The notes under the pieces: generated by a model
Database searches by the model: none
Told to the model about the DNA's origin: nothing
The model's input: the letters and a program-made list of their open reading frames with translations, nothing else
Assembly: GCA_023259355.1 (NCBI GenBank)
Contig: JAHFQI010000008.1
Location: 1 to 43,707 of the forward strand
Direction: 5' to 3'
DNA: 43,707 bases
DNA from: Comamonadaceae bacterium
GTDB taxonomy: Bacteria > Pseudomonadota > Gammaproteobacteria > Burkholderiales > Burkholderiaceae_C
Position numbers and translations under genes: made by a program
Shown here: positions 8,664-16,663 of the stretch, one piece after another
Layout: every line of letters begins with the position of its first letter
Position numbering within the stretch: position 1 is the stretch's first letter

Positions 8664-8668
8664 ACCCC

Positions 8669-10303
8669 ATGAACCGAGTTTCCGAATCGCCCGTCCGGGC
8701 GAAGCAGGTTGTTGCCGCCGAGAACGCGCCGTCCGCCTTGCCGGCCACGCTGCCGGCATTGATTCGCCAGGCGGCGACGCGCTTCGGGCCGCGTGCCGCG
8801 GTCGTCGATGGCGGTGTCACGATCACCTACGCCGGGCTGCTGGAACGCAGCCAGGCCGTGGCGCGCGCGCTGATCGCGCTGGGCGTGGCCGCGGGCGACC
8901 GCGTTGGCATCTGGGCGCCCAATTCGCACGAGTGGATTCTTGCCGCTTGCGGCACCCACGCGGTTGGCGCGGTGCTGGTGCCGCTGAACACGCGGATGAA
9001 AGGCGCGGAGGCCGCCGACATCCTGGCGCGCAGTGGCGCTACGGTGCTGTTTTGCGTCGGCGACTTCCTGGGCCAGTACTACCCGGCGCTGCTGGACGAG
9101 GTGCGGCCGGCCGCGCTGCGGCACACCGTGGTGCTGCGCGAAGGCGTCCGGTCCGACCCGGCCCGGCCCGGAACCCTGCCCTGGGCCGACTTCCTGGCCG
9201 CGGGCAGCGCGGTGGCGCCGCAGGCCGTGCACGCGCGGGAACAGGCGCTGCGCGCCGACAGCACGGCCGACTTGATGTTCACCTCCGGCACCACGGGGCG
9301 GCCCAAGGGCGTGATGGCGGCGCACGGCCCGACGATTCGCGCCTTCAGCGAGTGGTCGCAGGTGGTGGGCCTGAACGAAGGCGACCGCTACCTGATCGTC
9401 AACCCCTTTTTCCACACCTTCGGCTACAAGGCCGGCTGGGTGGCGGCCTTCATCCGTGGCGCGACCGTGTACCCGGAGCAGGTGTTTGATGCCGATGCCG
9501 TACTCACCCGCATCTCGCGCGACCGCATCAGCTTCCTGCCCGGGCCACCAACGCTGTTCCTGACCATGCTGGCGCACCCGCGGCTCCAGGATCACGACCT
9601 GTCGTCGCTGCGCTCGGCGGTGACCGGCGCGGCCACCGTGCCGCCCGTGCTGATCCGCCGCATGCGCGAGGAACTGGGCATTGCCAACGTCACGACCGCC
9701 TACGGCCTGACCGAATGCGGCGGCTGCGCCACGCTGTGCGATCCGTCCGACAGCGCTGAAACCGTGGCCACCACCTGCGGCCGCGCGCTGCCTGGCACCG
9801 AGGTGCGCTGCGTGGACGGGCAGGGCCGCAGCGTGGCGCCCGGCGAGCCCGGCGAGGTGCTGCTGCGGGGCTACCACGTGATGCAGGGCTACTTTCAGGA
9901 CGAGGCCGCCACGCGTGAGGCGATCGACGCCGAAGGCTGGCTGCACACCGGCGACGTCGGCGTGCTGGACGAGCGGGGCTACCTGCGCATCACCGACCGG
10001 CTCAAGGACATGTTCATCACCGGCGGATTCAACGTCTATCCGGCCGAGGTCGAGCGCCTGCTCAGTCCGCACCCGGCCATTGCCCAGGTGGCGGTGATCG
10101 GCATGCCCGACGAGCGCATGGGCGAAGTGGGGTGCGCCTGCGTGGTGCTGCGCGCCGGGGCCGCGCTCACCGACGCCGGGCTGGTGGCCTGGGCGCGCGA
10201 GAACATGGCCAACTACAAGGTGCCGCGCCAGGTGCGTTTCCTGGACGCGCTGCCGGTGAATGCGTCGAACAAGGTGGACAAGAAGTTGTTGCGGGCCGGG
10301 TGA
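8669..10303 (+). CDS. fadD3: FadD3-like acyl-CoA ligase (steroid C/D-ring acid activation)
   Basis: A 544-residue AMP-forming acyl-CoA synthetase. Seen are the P-loop-like [14 protein letters not shown], the adenylate motif [10 protein letters not shown], the hinge region [18 protein letters not shown] and the C-terminal catalytic lysine region (NKVDKKLL). The segment [19 protein letters not shown] closely resembles FadD3 of actinobacteria, which adds CoA to the indanedione propionate HIP left after A/B-ring removal (recollection). The start at 8669 lies 5 nt after the reductase stop; the preceding bases ACCCC offer no strong ribosome site, so coupling is likely. It is the last gene of the plus-strand operon and faces an MFS gene ending 10 nt away. 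A general medium-chain ligase role cannot be excluded. Confidence 0.82.
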   Translation: MNRVSESPVRAKQVVAAENAPSALPATLPALIRQAATRFGPRAAVVDGGVTITYAGLLERSQAVARALIALGVAAGDRVGIWAPNSHEWILAACGTHAVGAVLVPLNTRMKGAEAADILARSGATVLFCVGDFLGQYYPALLDEVRPAALRHTVVLREGVRSDPARPGTLPWADFLAAGSAVAPQAVHAREQALRADSTADLMFTSGTTGRPKGVMAAHGPTIRAFSEWSQVVGLNEGDRYLIVNPFFHTFGYKAGWVAAFIRGATVYPEQVFDADAVLTRISRDRISFLPGPPTLFLTMLAHPRLQDHDLSSLRSAVTGAATVPPVLIRRMREELGIANVTTAYGLTECGGCATLCDPSDSAETVATTCGRALPGTEVRCVDGQGRSVAPGEPGEVLLRGYHVMQGYFQDEAATREAIDAEGWLHTGDVGVLDERGYLRITDRLKDMFITGGFNVYPAEVERLLSPHPAIAQVAVIGMPDERMGEVGCACVVLRAGAALTDAGLVAWARENMANYKVPRQVRFLDALPVNASNKVDKKLLRAG

Positions 10304-10313
10304 CGATGGCCCC

Positions 10314-11651
10314 CTAAACGGGCAATTTCTTGCTGTAGTCAATCAGCATCGTGGAGCAGACAAAGAGGCCGGCGCCTGCGGCCGCAAACAACATCAAGGC
10401 CATGAAATAGGAACCCGTCGCCTGAACGATCAGACCGACGACGATCGGCACGCCGATGCCGGCGACGTTGCCGCCCAGATTCATGGTGCCGCCGAGGAAG
10501 CCGACCCGGGCGCGGGTGCCCAGGATGGACGGGACACACCAGAAAAGGCCGCACCAGCGCAGGAAGAACAGGGTCACCGACAGCAGCACGACGACTGCAA
10601 CCGGGTCTTTGATCTGCGCAACCATGTAGATCGAGACCGTGGCGATGATGGAAGAGACGCCGAACAGGGTGCGCAACACGCGGCTCTGCGAGGCACCGGC
10701 AGCCATCCATTTGTCTGCCAGCCAGCCACCCACCATTTCGCCGACAAAACCCGAGAAGAACATGATGAACACCGCGCCACCCATCTGCTTGATGTCGAAG
10801 CCGTGCACCTTGGACAAATAATTCGGCATCCAGGTCAGCAGGCCGTAAAACAGCGCGTTGAAGCACATCCAGCCGAAGAACATGCCCCACACCGAGCGGT
10901 ATCGGAAGAAGTCCAGCACGCGGCCACTGGCGTCCGGCGACTCCTTGGCGGCATCCGCGGCGTGGCTGGCTTCGATATAACTCGCCTCGGCGTCATTCAC
11001 GCCAGCGTGCTCGCGAGGGTGGTTGCGGATGTAGCTCCAGGCGAAGAAGCCGGCGAGGACTGTACCGACGCCGGCAATCACGAATGCCAGGCGCCAGGAA
11101 CCGAGCACGGCGATCAGGGCCGAGATCAGGATCGCGCCCAGCGCGGCTCCCAGTGGGGCGCCGCCGTCAAGCAAGGTTGCGCCCCGGCCACGCTCGGTCT
11201 GGGTCATCCAGATGCCGTTGAGTTTGCCGCCGGCCGGGTAGATCGGCGCTTCCGCGGCGCCGAGGCCCAGGCGGGTCAGCAAGAGCGGCACCCATCCGGT
11301 GCAAAAGGCGGCGATCGCCTGGAAGAAGCCCCAGCCCAGGGTGGCACCGGCGATGACGACACGAGGACCGAAACGGTCGGCCAGCATGCCGCCCGGAATC
11401 TGCATGAAGGCGTAGGTCCAGAAGAAGGAGCTCAGCAGCAGCCCCTGGGTCGCCGGGCCGATATCGAACTCTTTCGCGATCAGTGGCATGGCCACGGACA
11501 AGGAGGCGCGGTCAATGTAGTTGATGGAGATCAGGAACAGCATCATCAGGAAAATCTTCCAGCGCACCTTGGTGGGCGCTGTGTTCGCCTCGACTTTTTC
11601 TGCGGTGTGTTGCAGCGTGACGCTGGCGACCGTGTTCTGTAAATGGCTCAT
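10314..11651 (-). CDS. MFS transporter (anion:cation symporter / D-galactonate type)
   Basis: A 445-residue major facilitator protein with about 12 hydrophobic segments. The N-terminal half has INYIDRASLSVAMPLIAKEF and the loop motif GGMLADRFGPR (motif A). This pattern fits the ACS family that imports organic anions such as galactonate, phthalate or tartrate. It is the last gene of a minus-strand group with the racemase-fold protein (88 nt upstream) and hydantoinase, so the substrate is probably a hydantoin, pyrimidine or related acid; this is inference. CAGGAG lies about 11 nt before the ATG at 11651. Its end converges with the CoA ligase operon with only 10 nt between, and no clear terminator hairpin was seen there. 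Confidence 0.82.
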   Translation of the reverse strand: MSHLQNTVASVTLQHTAEKVEANTAPTKVRWKIFLMMLFLISINYIDRASLSVAMPLIAKEFDIGPATQGLLLSSFFWTYAFMQIPGGMLADRFGPRVVIAGATLGWGFFQAIAAFCTGWVPLLLTRLGLGAAEAPIYPAGGKLNGIWMTQTERGRGATLLDGGAPLGAALGAILISALIAVLGSWRLAFVIAGVGTVLAGFFAWSYIRNHPREHAGVNDAEASYIEASHAADAAKESPDASGRVLDFFRYRSVWGMFFGWMCFNALFYGLLTWMPNYLSKVHGFDIKQMGGAVFIMFFSGFVGEMVGGWLADKWMAAGASQSRVLRTLFGVSSIIATVSIYMVAQIKDPVAVVVLLSVTLFFLRWCGLFWCVPSILGTRARVGFLGGTMNLGGNVAGIGVPIVVGLIVQATGSYFMALMLFAAAGAGLFVCSTMLIDYSKKLPV

Positions 11652-11739
11652 AAACGCTGGCTCCTGTTGTCAGTCGGCTGGGCGCCGCACTTTGGATTCC
11701 GTTAAAAAAGTTGCGCTGCTGTCTGTATTCGAAATCACG

Positions 11740-12492
11740 CTAGTGGATGGGTCCGCGCTCCAGCAGGGCCTGCAGAGCCGGGGGCAGGCCTTGGTGCGCC
11801 TTGGCTGGCGGCGGCGCATAACTGCCGGCGCGGGCCCGGCCCGGTGCCAAAGCGGCCAGCGTCTCGGCGTGACGAACCGCGCTCGATACCCCATCCACGA
11901 GGGGGACCGGAATGTGTTCCCGGATCGTTCGGGCCATGCCGGCCAACGGTGCGCCGGCCAGCACAATGACGTCGGCGCCGTCTTCCTCCACCGCTTGCTG
12001 GCACAGCGCCCGCAACCGTGTTTCGTGATCGGCCTGTACCGCGCCGATATCGCGCAGTGGCTGATCAAGGCAGCGGATGCTGGCAAGCCGGTCGATGAGG
12101 CCGTTGGCCTGCACGCATTCGCGGTACCAGGCCGTGATGCGTCGCGAGATGGCGATGATCGAGAAACGACTGCCGAGCAGGCACGCGCTCATGAGTGCTG
12201 CTTCGGTGAGCCCGACCACCGGAACGTTCACGGCCTCGCGGATACCGCGGATGCCCGGGTCCCCAAAGGCCGCGATGATCAGCGCGTCATGCTGCGCCTC
12301 GTGTTCAGCGGCCAGCGTTGCCGCCGCGTAGGCACCGATGATCGACTCGAACCGCGTCTCTATGTAGGCCACGCCGAGCGGGGCCGTGACGACCTCGATC
12401 TGGGTACCGGGCGAGGCCGCGCGTTGGGCTTCAGCACGGATGAGATTCGACACGCTGACGGAAATATTGGGGTTAATCAGCAAGATTCGCAT
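11740..12492 (-). CDS. Asp/Glu/hydantoin racemase-fold protein lacking both canonical cysteines
   Basis: A 250-residue protein of the Asp/Glu/hydantoin racemase superfamily (MRILLINPNIS start, IIAAFGDPGIRGIRE, VPVVGLTEAA). Characterised hydantoin racemases use two cysteines, one in an ACFGDPG-like motif and one in a VLGCAGM-like motif. Here the first position is Ala75 (AAFGDPG), and the second region reads VIVLAGAPLAGMA with no cysteine nearby; the only cysteines are 104, 126, 141 and 164. Two-base racemisation is therefore doubtful. It may be an isomerase, hydrolase or lyase of this fold, or an inactive relative. AAGGAG precedes the ATG at 12492, and the gene overlaps the hydantoinase end by 20 nt, so the pair is translationally coupled. 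A hydantoin substrate is suggested only by that neighbour. Confidence 0.8.
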   Translation of the reverse strand: MRILLINPNISVSVSNLIRAEAQRAASPGTQIEVVTAPLGVAYIETRFESIIGAYAAATLAAEHEAQHDALIIAAFGDPGIRGIREAVNVPVVGLTEAALMSACLLGSRFSIIAISRRITAWYRECVQANGLIDRLASIRCLDQPLRDIGAVQADHETRLRALCQQAVEEDGADVIVLAGAPLAGMARTIREHIPVPLVDGVSSAVRHAETLAALAPGRARAGSYAPPPAKAHQGLPPALQALLERGPIH

Positions 12493-13930
12493 GGGACTCC
12501 TTGTCGTTCCGTGAGCGCCGCGGCAGCAGCGAGGGCAGACCGCATGCCAGGAAGCGGCCCCGGCCCTGGCGTGGATGAAAGTCGCGTCCATCCCACACCA
12601 CCTCGCCCCGCGCCAGCGTGATCGCCGGCCAGGCGTTGAGCTGCATGCCCTCGTAGGGGGTGTAGTCCACGTTGTGGTGCAGCTGTGTGTTGCGCAGGGT
12701 CAGTTCGCGCTCGTCCCAGATCACGAGGTCGGCATCGGCACCGACGGCAATCGTGCCCTTGCGCGGATGCAGGCCGTAGGCCTTGGCCGGATTGGTGGCG
12801 GTGAGTTCGACAAAGCGGTTCAGCGTGATGCGCCCGCCCAGCACCCCTTCGGAGTAGAGCAGCGGCATGCGGGTCTCGATGCCCGGGATGCCGTTGGGAA
12901 TATGGCGGAATGCCACCTCTTCTCCGCCCGGCTTCTTGCCCTCGGGCGAATCGAAGTTGAACGGCGCGTGGTCGGAGGAGAACACCGTGAACAGGCCGTC
13001 GGCCAGACCGCGCCAGATCACTTCCTGGTTGCGTTTGTCGCGCGGTGGCGGGCTGCAGACGCAGCGCGCACCCATGTAGCTGTTGTCGATGCCAAGGTCC
13101 TCCGCGCTGAGAAACAGGTACTGCGGGCAGGTTTCCGCGAACACATTGAGGCCATGGCTGCGCGCCCAGCGGATCTGCTCGACCGCCTCGCGCCCGGAGA
13201 CATGCACGATCAGGATGGGCACGTCGACCAGCTCGGCCAGCGCGATGGCGCGCTGCGTGGCCTCGCGTTCGACCAGCATCGGGCGGCTGTGGGCATGAAA
13301 GCGCGGCGCGGTGCGGCCGGCGGCTTCGAGCTTTTTGGTCAGCCATTCGATGCAGTCGGCGTTTTCCGCATGGACCATCGCCATGGCGCCATGCTGCCGC
13401 GCGACATCGAACACTTCCAGCATCTGGCCGTCGTCGAGCTTGAGGTCGTCGTAGGTCATGTAGATCTTGAACGAGGTGTAGCCCTCGGCAATCAGCGCCG
13501 GCAGTTCCTGCTGCAGCACCTGCGGGGTGGGGTCGCTCACGATCAGGTGAAAAGCGTAGTCCACATGGGCGCGGCCTTCGGCGCGGCGGTGGTAGTCGGC
13601 CACGGCCGCGCGCAGCGACTGGCCTTTTTCCTGGGCCGCGAACGGGATCACCGTGGTGGTGCCGCCGCAGGCCGCGGCGCGTGTGCCGCTGTCGAAGTCG
13701 TCGGCCATGCGCGCTGGCGGCGCCATCGGCTGGTCCAGGTGGCAATGGGCGTCCACGCCACCAGGCGTCACGACGCGGCCGGCGGCATCGATTTCGCGCG
13801 CGCCGGCCGCCAGCGCGGCGCCGAGCTGCACGATGCGACCGGCACGGATGCCGATGTCAGCGCCAAAAGTGTCGCTGGCCGTCGCCACCAGGGCGTTGCG
13901 GATCACCAGGTCAAACGCGGGCGTGCTCAT
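12473..13930 (-). CDS. Dihydropyrimidinase / D-hydantoinase family amidohydrolase
   Basis: A 485-residue cyclic amidohydrolase. The first metal-binding motif is DAHCHLDQP (His62, His64), and the carbamylated lysine is Lys155 in YTSFKIYMTYDD. Further ligands are in MVHAENADC and FSSDHAPFN, and the C-terminal GADADLVIWD is typical. It should open hydantoin or dihydropyrimidine rings to N-carbamoyl acids in the cytoplasm. The ATG at 13930 has AAAGGTG about 6 nt upstream; an in-frame GTG at 13939 is less well placed. No carbamoylase, beta-ureidopropionase or dihydropyrimidine dehydrogenase is encoded nearby, so the downstream step is unassigned. The gene is divergent from a GntR regulator across a 359-bp region with palindromic sites. 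Confidence 0.87.
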   Translation of the reverse strand: MSTPAFDLVIRNALVATASDTFGADIGIRAGRIVQLGAALAAGAREIDAAGRVVTPGGVDAHCHLDQPMAPPARMADDFDSGTRAAACGGTTTVIPFAAQEKGQSLRAAVADYHRRAEGRAHVDYAFHLIVSDPTPQVLQQELPALIAEGYTSFKIYMTYDDLKLDDGQMLEVFDVARQHGAMAMVHAENADCIEWLTKKLEAAGRTAPRFHAHSRPMLVEREATQRAIALAELVDVPILIVHVSGREAVEQIRWARSHGLNVFAETCPQYLFLSAEDLGIDNSYMGARCVCSPPPRDKRNQEVIWRGLADGLFTVFSSDHAPFNFDSPEGKKPGGEEVAFRHIPNGIPGIETRMPLLYSEGVLGGRITLNRFVELTATNPAKAYGLHPRKGTIAVGADADLVIWDERELTLRNTQLHHNVDYTPYEGMQLNAWPAITLARGEVVWDGRDFHPRQGRGRFLACGLPSLLPRRSRNDKESHANLAD

Positions 13931-14289
13931 GAGCGACACCTTTGTGAACCAGGTTGGAAGATCATTGTCGTTTTGTATGAAGACATGGTTGTTGACAAAA
14001 TAGTTGAGGACTTAAGTTGGCGACATGGGATGCGCATCTCGAAAGCAGACCTCTGTGCAAATTCAGCCCTTGTTGCATCGACGTCTGCTGCTGTATTGTT
14101 TTAATGTATGCCAACATTGATTGTTGAAAATTAGTGTTTACACTAATGTTGACAATTGTGTCGATAGTTTCGGAGATCCAGGCGGGATATGCCTGTGGCA
14201 ATGCCCGGCGCCAGGACGGCTGGTTAGAATGACCGGCCACTGCGACGGCGAGCCGGTGTGCCGCTGCGGCGGCAGCCGTTCTGGTGTCC
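13931..14289. other. Divergent control region between the hydantoinase operon and the GntR regulator gene
   Basis: This 359-bp gene-free stretch is AT-richer than its surroundings. It carries two exact copies of TGTTGACAA (13990-13998 and 14147-14155), a palindrome at 14130-14147 (listed separately), and a CAACATTGATTGTTG site at 14112-14126. A candidate minus-strand promoter for the hydantoinase operon is TTTTCA (14125-14130 read in reverse), 16 nt, then TACATT (14103-14108 in reverse). No convincing plus-strand promoter for the regulator was found. No protein or RNA gene was recognised inside it. Confidence 0.5.
14130..14147. promoter_or_regulatory. 18-bp palindrome, candidate operator (ATTAGTGT-TT-ACACTAAT)
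   Basis: Two perfectly complementary 8-bp arms are separated by TT. The site abuts the upstream end of the candidate minus-strand promoter and is followed at once by TGTTGACAA (14147-14155), the half-site also found at the rightward promoter. FCD-type GntR regulators commonly bind short palindromes in their own divergent promoter regions, so autoregulation by the adjacent regulator is plausible. Binding is inferred, not shown. Confidence 0.5.
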
Positions 14290-15033
14290 ATGGATGTTTT
14301 GCCACAACCCAAACCGTCAGCTATGCCCCCTACTGCGCGTAAAACACCTCCCGAGGTTCGTCTTGAGCGAGAAACGGCGAACGACGAGATCTACGAAAAA
14401 ATCTACGGTGCCATCGTCGAGCACCGCTTGCATCCAGGCACCAAGCTTGGGGAAGACCGTCTGGCGAATATCTTCGGCGTGAGCCGGGCGCGCATCCGCG
14501 AAGTGCTGGCCCGGCTGGCGCATGAGCAGATCGTCAATCTGTTCCCGCAGCGCGGCGCCTTTGTTGCCAAGCCGACACCGGAGCAGGCGATTGATGTCTT
14601 CGAGGCGCGCAGGTTGATCGAACCCGCCCTGCTGCGCCGCCTGATTCACACGCTGACGTCTGAAAAGGTGGCGCGCCTGCGCCAGCATCAGGAGCTGGAA
14701 CTCGATGCCCGCCGGCGTGACGACAAACATGCGGTGGTGCGGCTCTCCGGCGAGTTTCACCAGCTGATTGGCGTGCTGGCCGGCAACACGGCGCTGGCGC
14801 GCAGCATCCGCGAGCTGTCGATGCTGACCTGCCTGATCATCGTCCTGTACGACGCGCCGACGGCCTCCAGTTGTCGCGCCGACGAACACTCCGCCATCAT
14901 CGATGCGATTGCGAAACGCGACGCGCCGCGCGCCGAGCAGCTGATGCTGGCGCACCTCGATCACATCGAAAACAGCCTCAAGCTGGACAGTTCGACGGAT
15001 GAGGTGGACCTGGAAGCCGTGTTGGGACTCTGA
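14290..15033 (+). CDS. GntR-family regulator, FadR/FCD subfamily
   Basis: About 247 residues from an ATG at 14290 (GTG at 14284 and a later ATG near 14321 are alternatives; none has a clear ribosome site). The N-terminal winged helix-turn-helix reads GEDRLANIFGVSRARIREVLARL, with the wing LFPQRGAFVAKP. The C-terminal part is an all-helical FCD ligand domain (FEARRLIEPALLRRL, then LSGEFHQLIG with a likely metal-binding His, and DEHSAIIDAI). Such proteins are usually repressors released by a small organic acid. It lies between two outward-reading catabolic units and shares the half-site TGTTGACAA with promoters on both sides, so it probably controls both. Confidence 0.85.
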   Translation: MDVLPQPKPSAMPPTARKTPPEVRLERETANDEIYEKIYGAIVEHRLHPGTKLGEDRLANIFGVSRARIREVLARLAHEQIVNLFPQRGAFVAKPTPEQAIDVFEARRLIEPALLRRLIHTLTSEKVARLRQHQELELDARRRDDKHAVVRLSGEFHQLIGVLAGNTALARSIRELSMLTCLIIVLYDAPTASSCRADEHSAIIDAIAKRDAPRAEQLMLAHLDHIENSLKLDSSTDEVDLEAVLGL

Positions 15034-15073
15034 GTCGCGCGGGTCGGTATTAGGGAAAGTACCTGCAAACATT

Positions 15074-15116
15074 GTCAACATCGATGTTGACGTAAGTGTC
15101 AGCAAATTTCTATACT
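15074..15116 (+). promoter_or_regulatory. Strong sigma70 promoter with a perfect 18-bp palindrome over the -35 box
   Basis: A -35 element TTGACG (15087-15092), an 18-nt spacer and a -10 element TATACT (15111-15116) form the best promoter in this part of the window. GTCAACATCGATGTTGAC (15074-15091) is an exact palindrome overlapping the -35. Its left arm extends to TTGTCAACA (15072-15080), the reverse complement of the TGTTGACAA half-sites at 13990 and 14147. A repressor bound here would block RNA polymerase. Transcription would start near 15123 and lead into the MFS gene at 15312. The promoter elements are seen directly; the regulator identity is inferred. Confidence 0.75.
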
Positions 15117-15128
15117 GCAGTCATGTCG

Positions 15129-15232
15129 TCATGAAGGGCTGCGGCTTGGCCGCTATGGCATTTCGCTGCCATGCACCTCTTCCTGCGACAAGGTCACGGG
15201 GTGCTGTGTTGGACTTGTCAGCCCTTTCATGA
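15129..15232 (+). other. Structured 5' leader with long-range inverted repeat ahead of the MFS gene
   Basis: About 190 nt of leader separate the predicted start of transcription from the MFS start codon. TCATGAAGGGCTG (15129-15141) pairs with CAGCCCTTTCATGA (15219-15232), with a single-base bulge. Inside lie further short hairpins (GCGGC-TTG-GCCGC and TGGCA-TTTCGC-TGCCA types). A 33-codon frame begins with the ATG in the left arm (15131) and ends with the TGA in the right arm (15230-15232), but it has no ribosome binding site. No known riboswitch class was recognised. It could be an attenuation element or simply a folded leader. Confidence 0.4.
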
Positions 15233-15311
15233 CCGCAGACCGGGCCGGGATGCCTTGTGCGCAGCAGCAGGTGTCCCGGGACTGCAATATCCATAGATTG
15301 AGGCATTTACC

Positions 15312-16655
15312 ATGACCACCACAAGCGCCATTGCGGCCGGGGCGGCTCCCGCATCCGAAAGCGCCAGCGAGATCGACCTGACCTACCGCAAGGTCACCTG
15401 GCGACTGATTCCCTTCCTGGCTTTTCTCTGGCTGCTGGCCTGGATCGACCGGGTCAATGTGGGCTACGTCAAGCTCACCATGCTGGACGAACTCAAGTGG
15501 AGCGAGTCGGTCTACGGCCTGGGGGCCGGCATTTTTTTCATCGGCTATTTCTTCTTTGAAATTCCCAGCAACCTGATGCTGCAGAAGATCGGGGCCAAGA
15601 AAACCCTGATGCGCATCACCCTGGGCTGGGGCACGACCTGTGTGGCGATGATGTTCGCCAAGACGCCAGAAATGTTTTATGTGCTGCGCTTCATCATGGG
15701 GGCCTTCGAAGCCGGCTTCCTGCCGGGCGTGATCGTCTACCTGACCTACTGGTACCCGAGCGACCGGCGAGCCAAGGTGTTCAGCCTGATCACGGCCGCC
15801 TCGGCCCTGTCGAGTGTCGTGGGCGGCCCGCTGGCCGGCAACATTCTCAACCTGATGGGCGGCGTGGGCGGTCTGTCGAGCTGGCAGTGGGTGTTCTTGA
15901 TCGAGGGCACGCCCACCATCCTGGCGGGCATTGCCACCTACTTCTTCCTGACCGACCATCCCAAAGACGCGCACTGGCTGACGGCGCGTGAAAAGCAGCT
16001 TGTCTCTGCAGAACTCGAGCGCGACCACAAGGCGCTGGGCCAGCGCGAGCACAGCATTCTGGCGGCGCTCAAGGACGCGCGGCTGTGGCTGTTTGTGGTC
16101 ATCTACTTCTGCATCGTGGCGGCCAACGCCACGCTGAACTTCTACGGCCCGAGCATCGTCAAGGAACTGGGCTTCACCAATCCGGCGACCATTGGCTGGA
16201 TCATGTCGGGCGCCTTCCTGCTCGGCGCCGGGGCGCAGATTCTCAACGGTTCGCACTCCGATCGCCGGCAAGAAGTGCGCTGGCACTGCGCTGGCGCCGT
16301 CCTGCTCGGCGTGATCGGCCTGCTGATCGTGGCCCTCTCGCTGGGTCGCAGCCCGGCCCTGGTGCTGACCGGTCTGGTGATCGCCGTGGTCGGCACCAGC
16401 AGCGCCTTTCCGGTGTTCTGGCAAATGCCGAACCGCTTGCTGACCGGTGCCGCCGCCGCGGTCGGGATTGCCCTGATCAACTCGATCGCCAACCTGGCCG
16501 GTTTTGGTTCGCCCTTCATGCTGTCGGCCGTCAAGGCCGCCACCGGCGCCCTGACGCCGGGCCTGTTCGCCATTGCCGGGATCGAACTGCTGGCCGTTGT
16601 GCTGATTCTCTGGTTCGTCCCCAAAAAGCATTTGGCCAAGCACCAAACCGCCTGA
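15312..16655 (+). CDS. MFS transporter (ACS family, phthalate/tartrate type)
   Basis: A 447-residue 12-helix major facilitator protein. After a short polar N-terminus come FLWLLAWIDRVNVGYVKLTM and GLGAGIFFIGYFFFEIPSNL, then the motif A-like NLMLQKIGAKK and the FEAGFLPGVIVYLTYWYPSDRRAK segment, all typical of the anion:cation symporter family. The C-terminus FVPKKHLAKHQ is cytoplasmic. It is preceded by a strong, operator-covered promoter and a structured leader; GAGG lies 9 nt before the ATG. The maleate isomerase-like gene starts 8 nt after its stop, so the two form an operon that probably imports and then processes a dicarboxylic or related acid. Substrate is not determined by the sequence. 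Confidence 0.85.
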   Translation: MTTTSAIAAGAAPASESASEIDLTYRKVTWRLIPFLAFLWLLAWIDRVNVGYVKLTMLDELKWSESVYGLGAGIFFIGYFFFEIPSNLMLQKIGAKKTLMRITLGWGTTCVAMMFAKTPEMFYVLRFIMGAFEAGFLPGVIVYLTYWYPSDRRAKVFSLITAASALSSVVGGPLAGNILNLMGGVGGLSSWQWVFLIEGTPTILAGIATYFFLTDHPKDAHWLTAREKQLVSAELERDHKALGQREHSILAALKDARLWLFVVIYFCIVAANATLNFYGPSIVKELGFTNPATIGWIMSGAFLLGAGAQILNGSHSDRRQEVRWHCAGAVLLGVIGLLIVALSLGRSPALVLTGLVIAVVGTSSAFPVFWQMPNRLLTGAAAAVGIALINSIANLAGFGSPFMLSAVKAATGALTPGLFAIAGIELLAVVLILWFVPKKHLAKHQTA

Positions 16656-16663
16656 GATCCACC

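Noticed and set aside
10260-11642. A 460-residue plus-strand frame opposite the first MFS gene
   Set aside because: The minus-strand reading has 12 hydrophobic segments and MFS motifs; the plus-strand frame is rich in His, Asp, Gly and Gln and resembles no family.
12575-14104. A 509-residue plus-strand frame opposite the hydantoinase
   Set aside because: The minus strand encodes all metal-binding motifs of a hydantoinase with a good ribosome site; the opposite frame is a shadow.
15131-15232. 33-codon frame in the MFS leader as a real leader peptide gene
   Set aside because: No ribosome binding site and no run of regulatory codons; kept only as a note in the leader entry.
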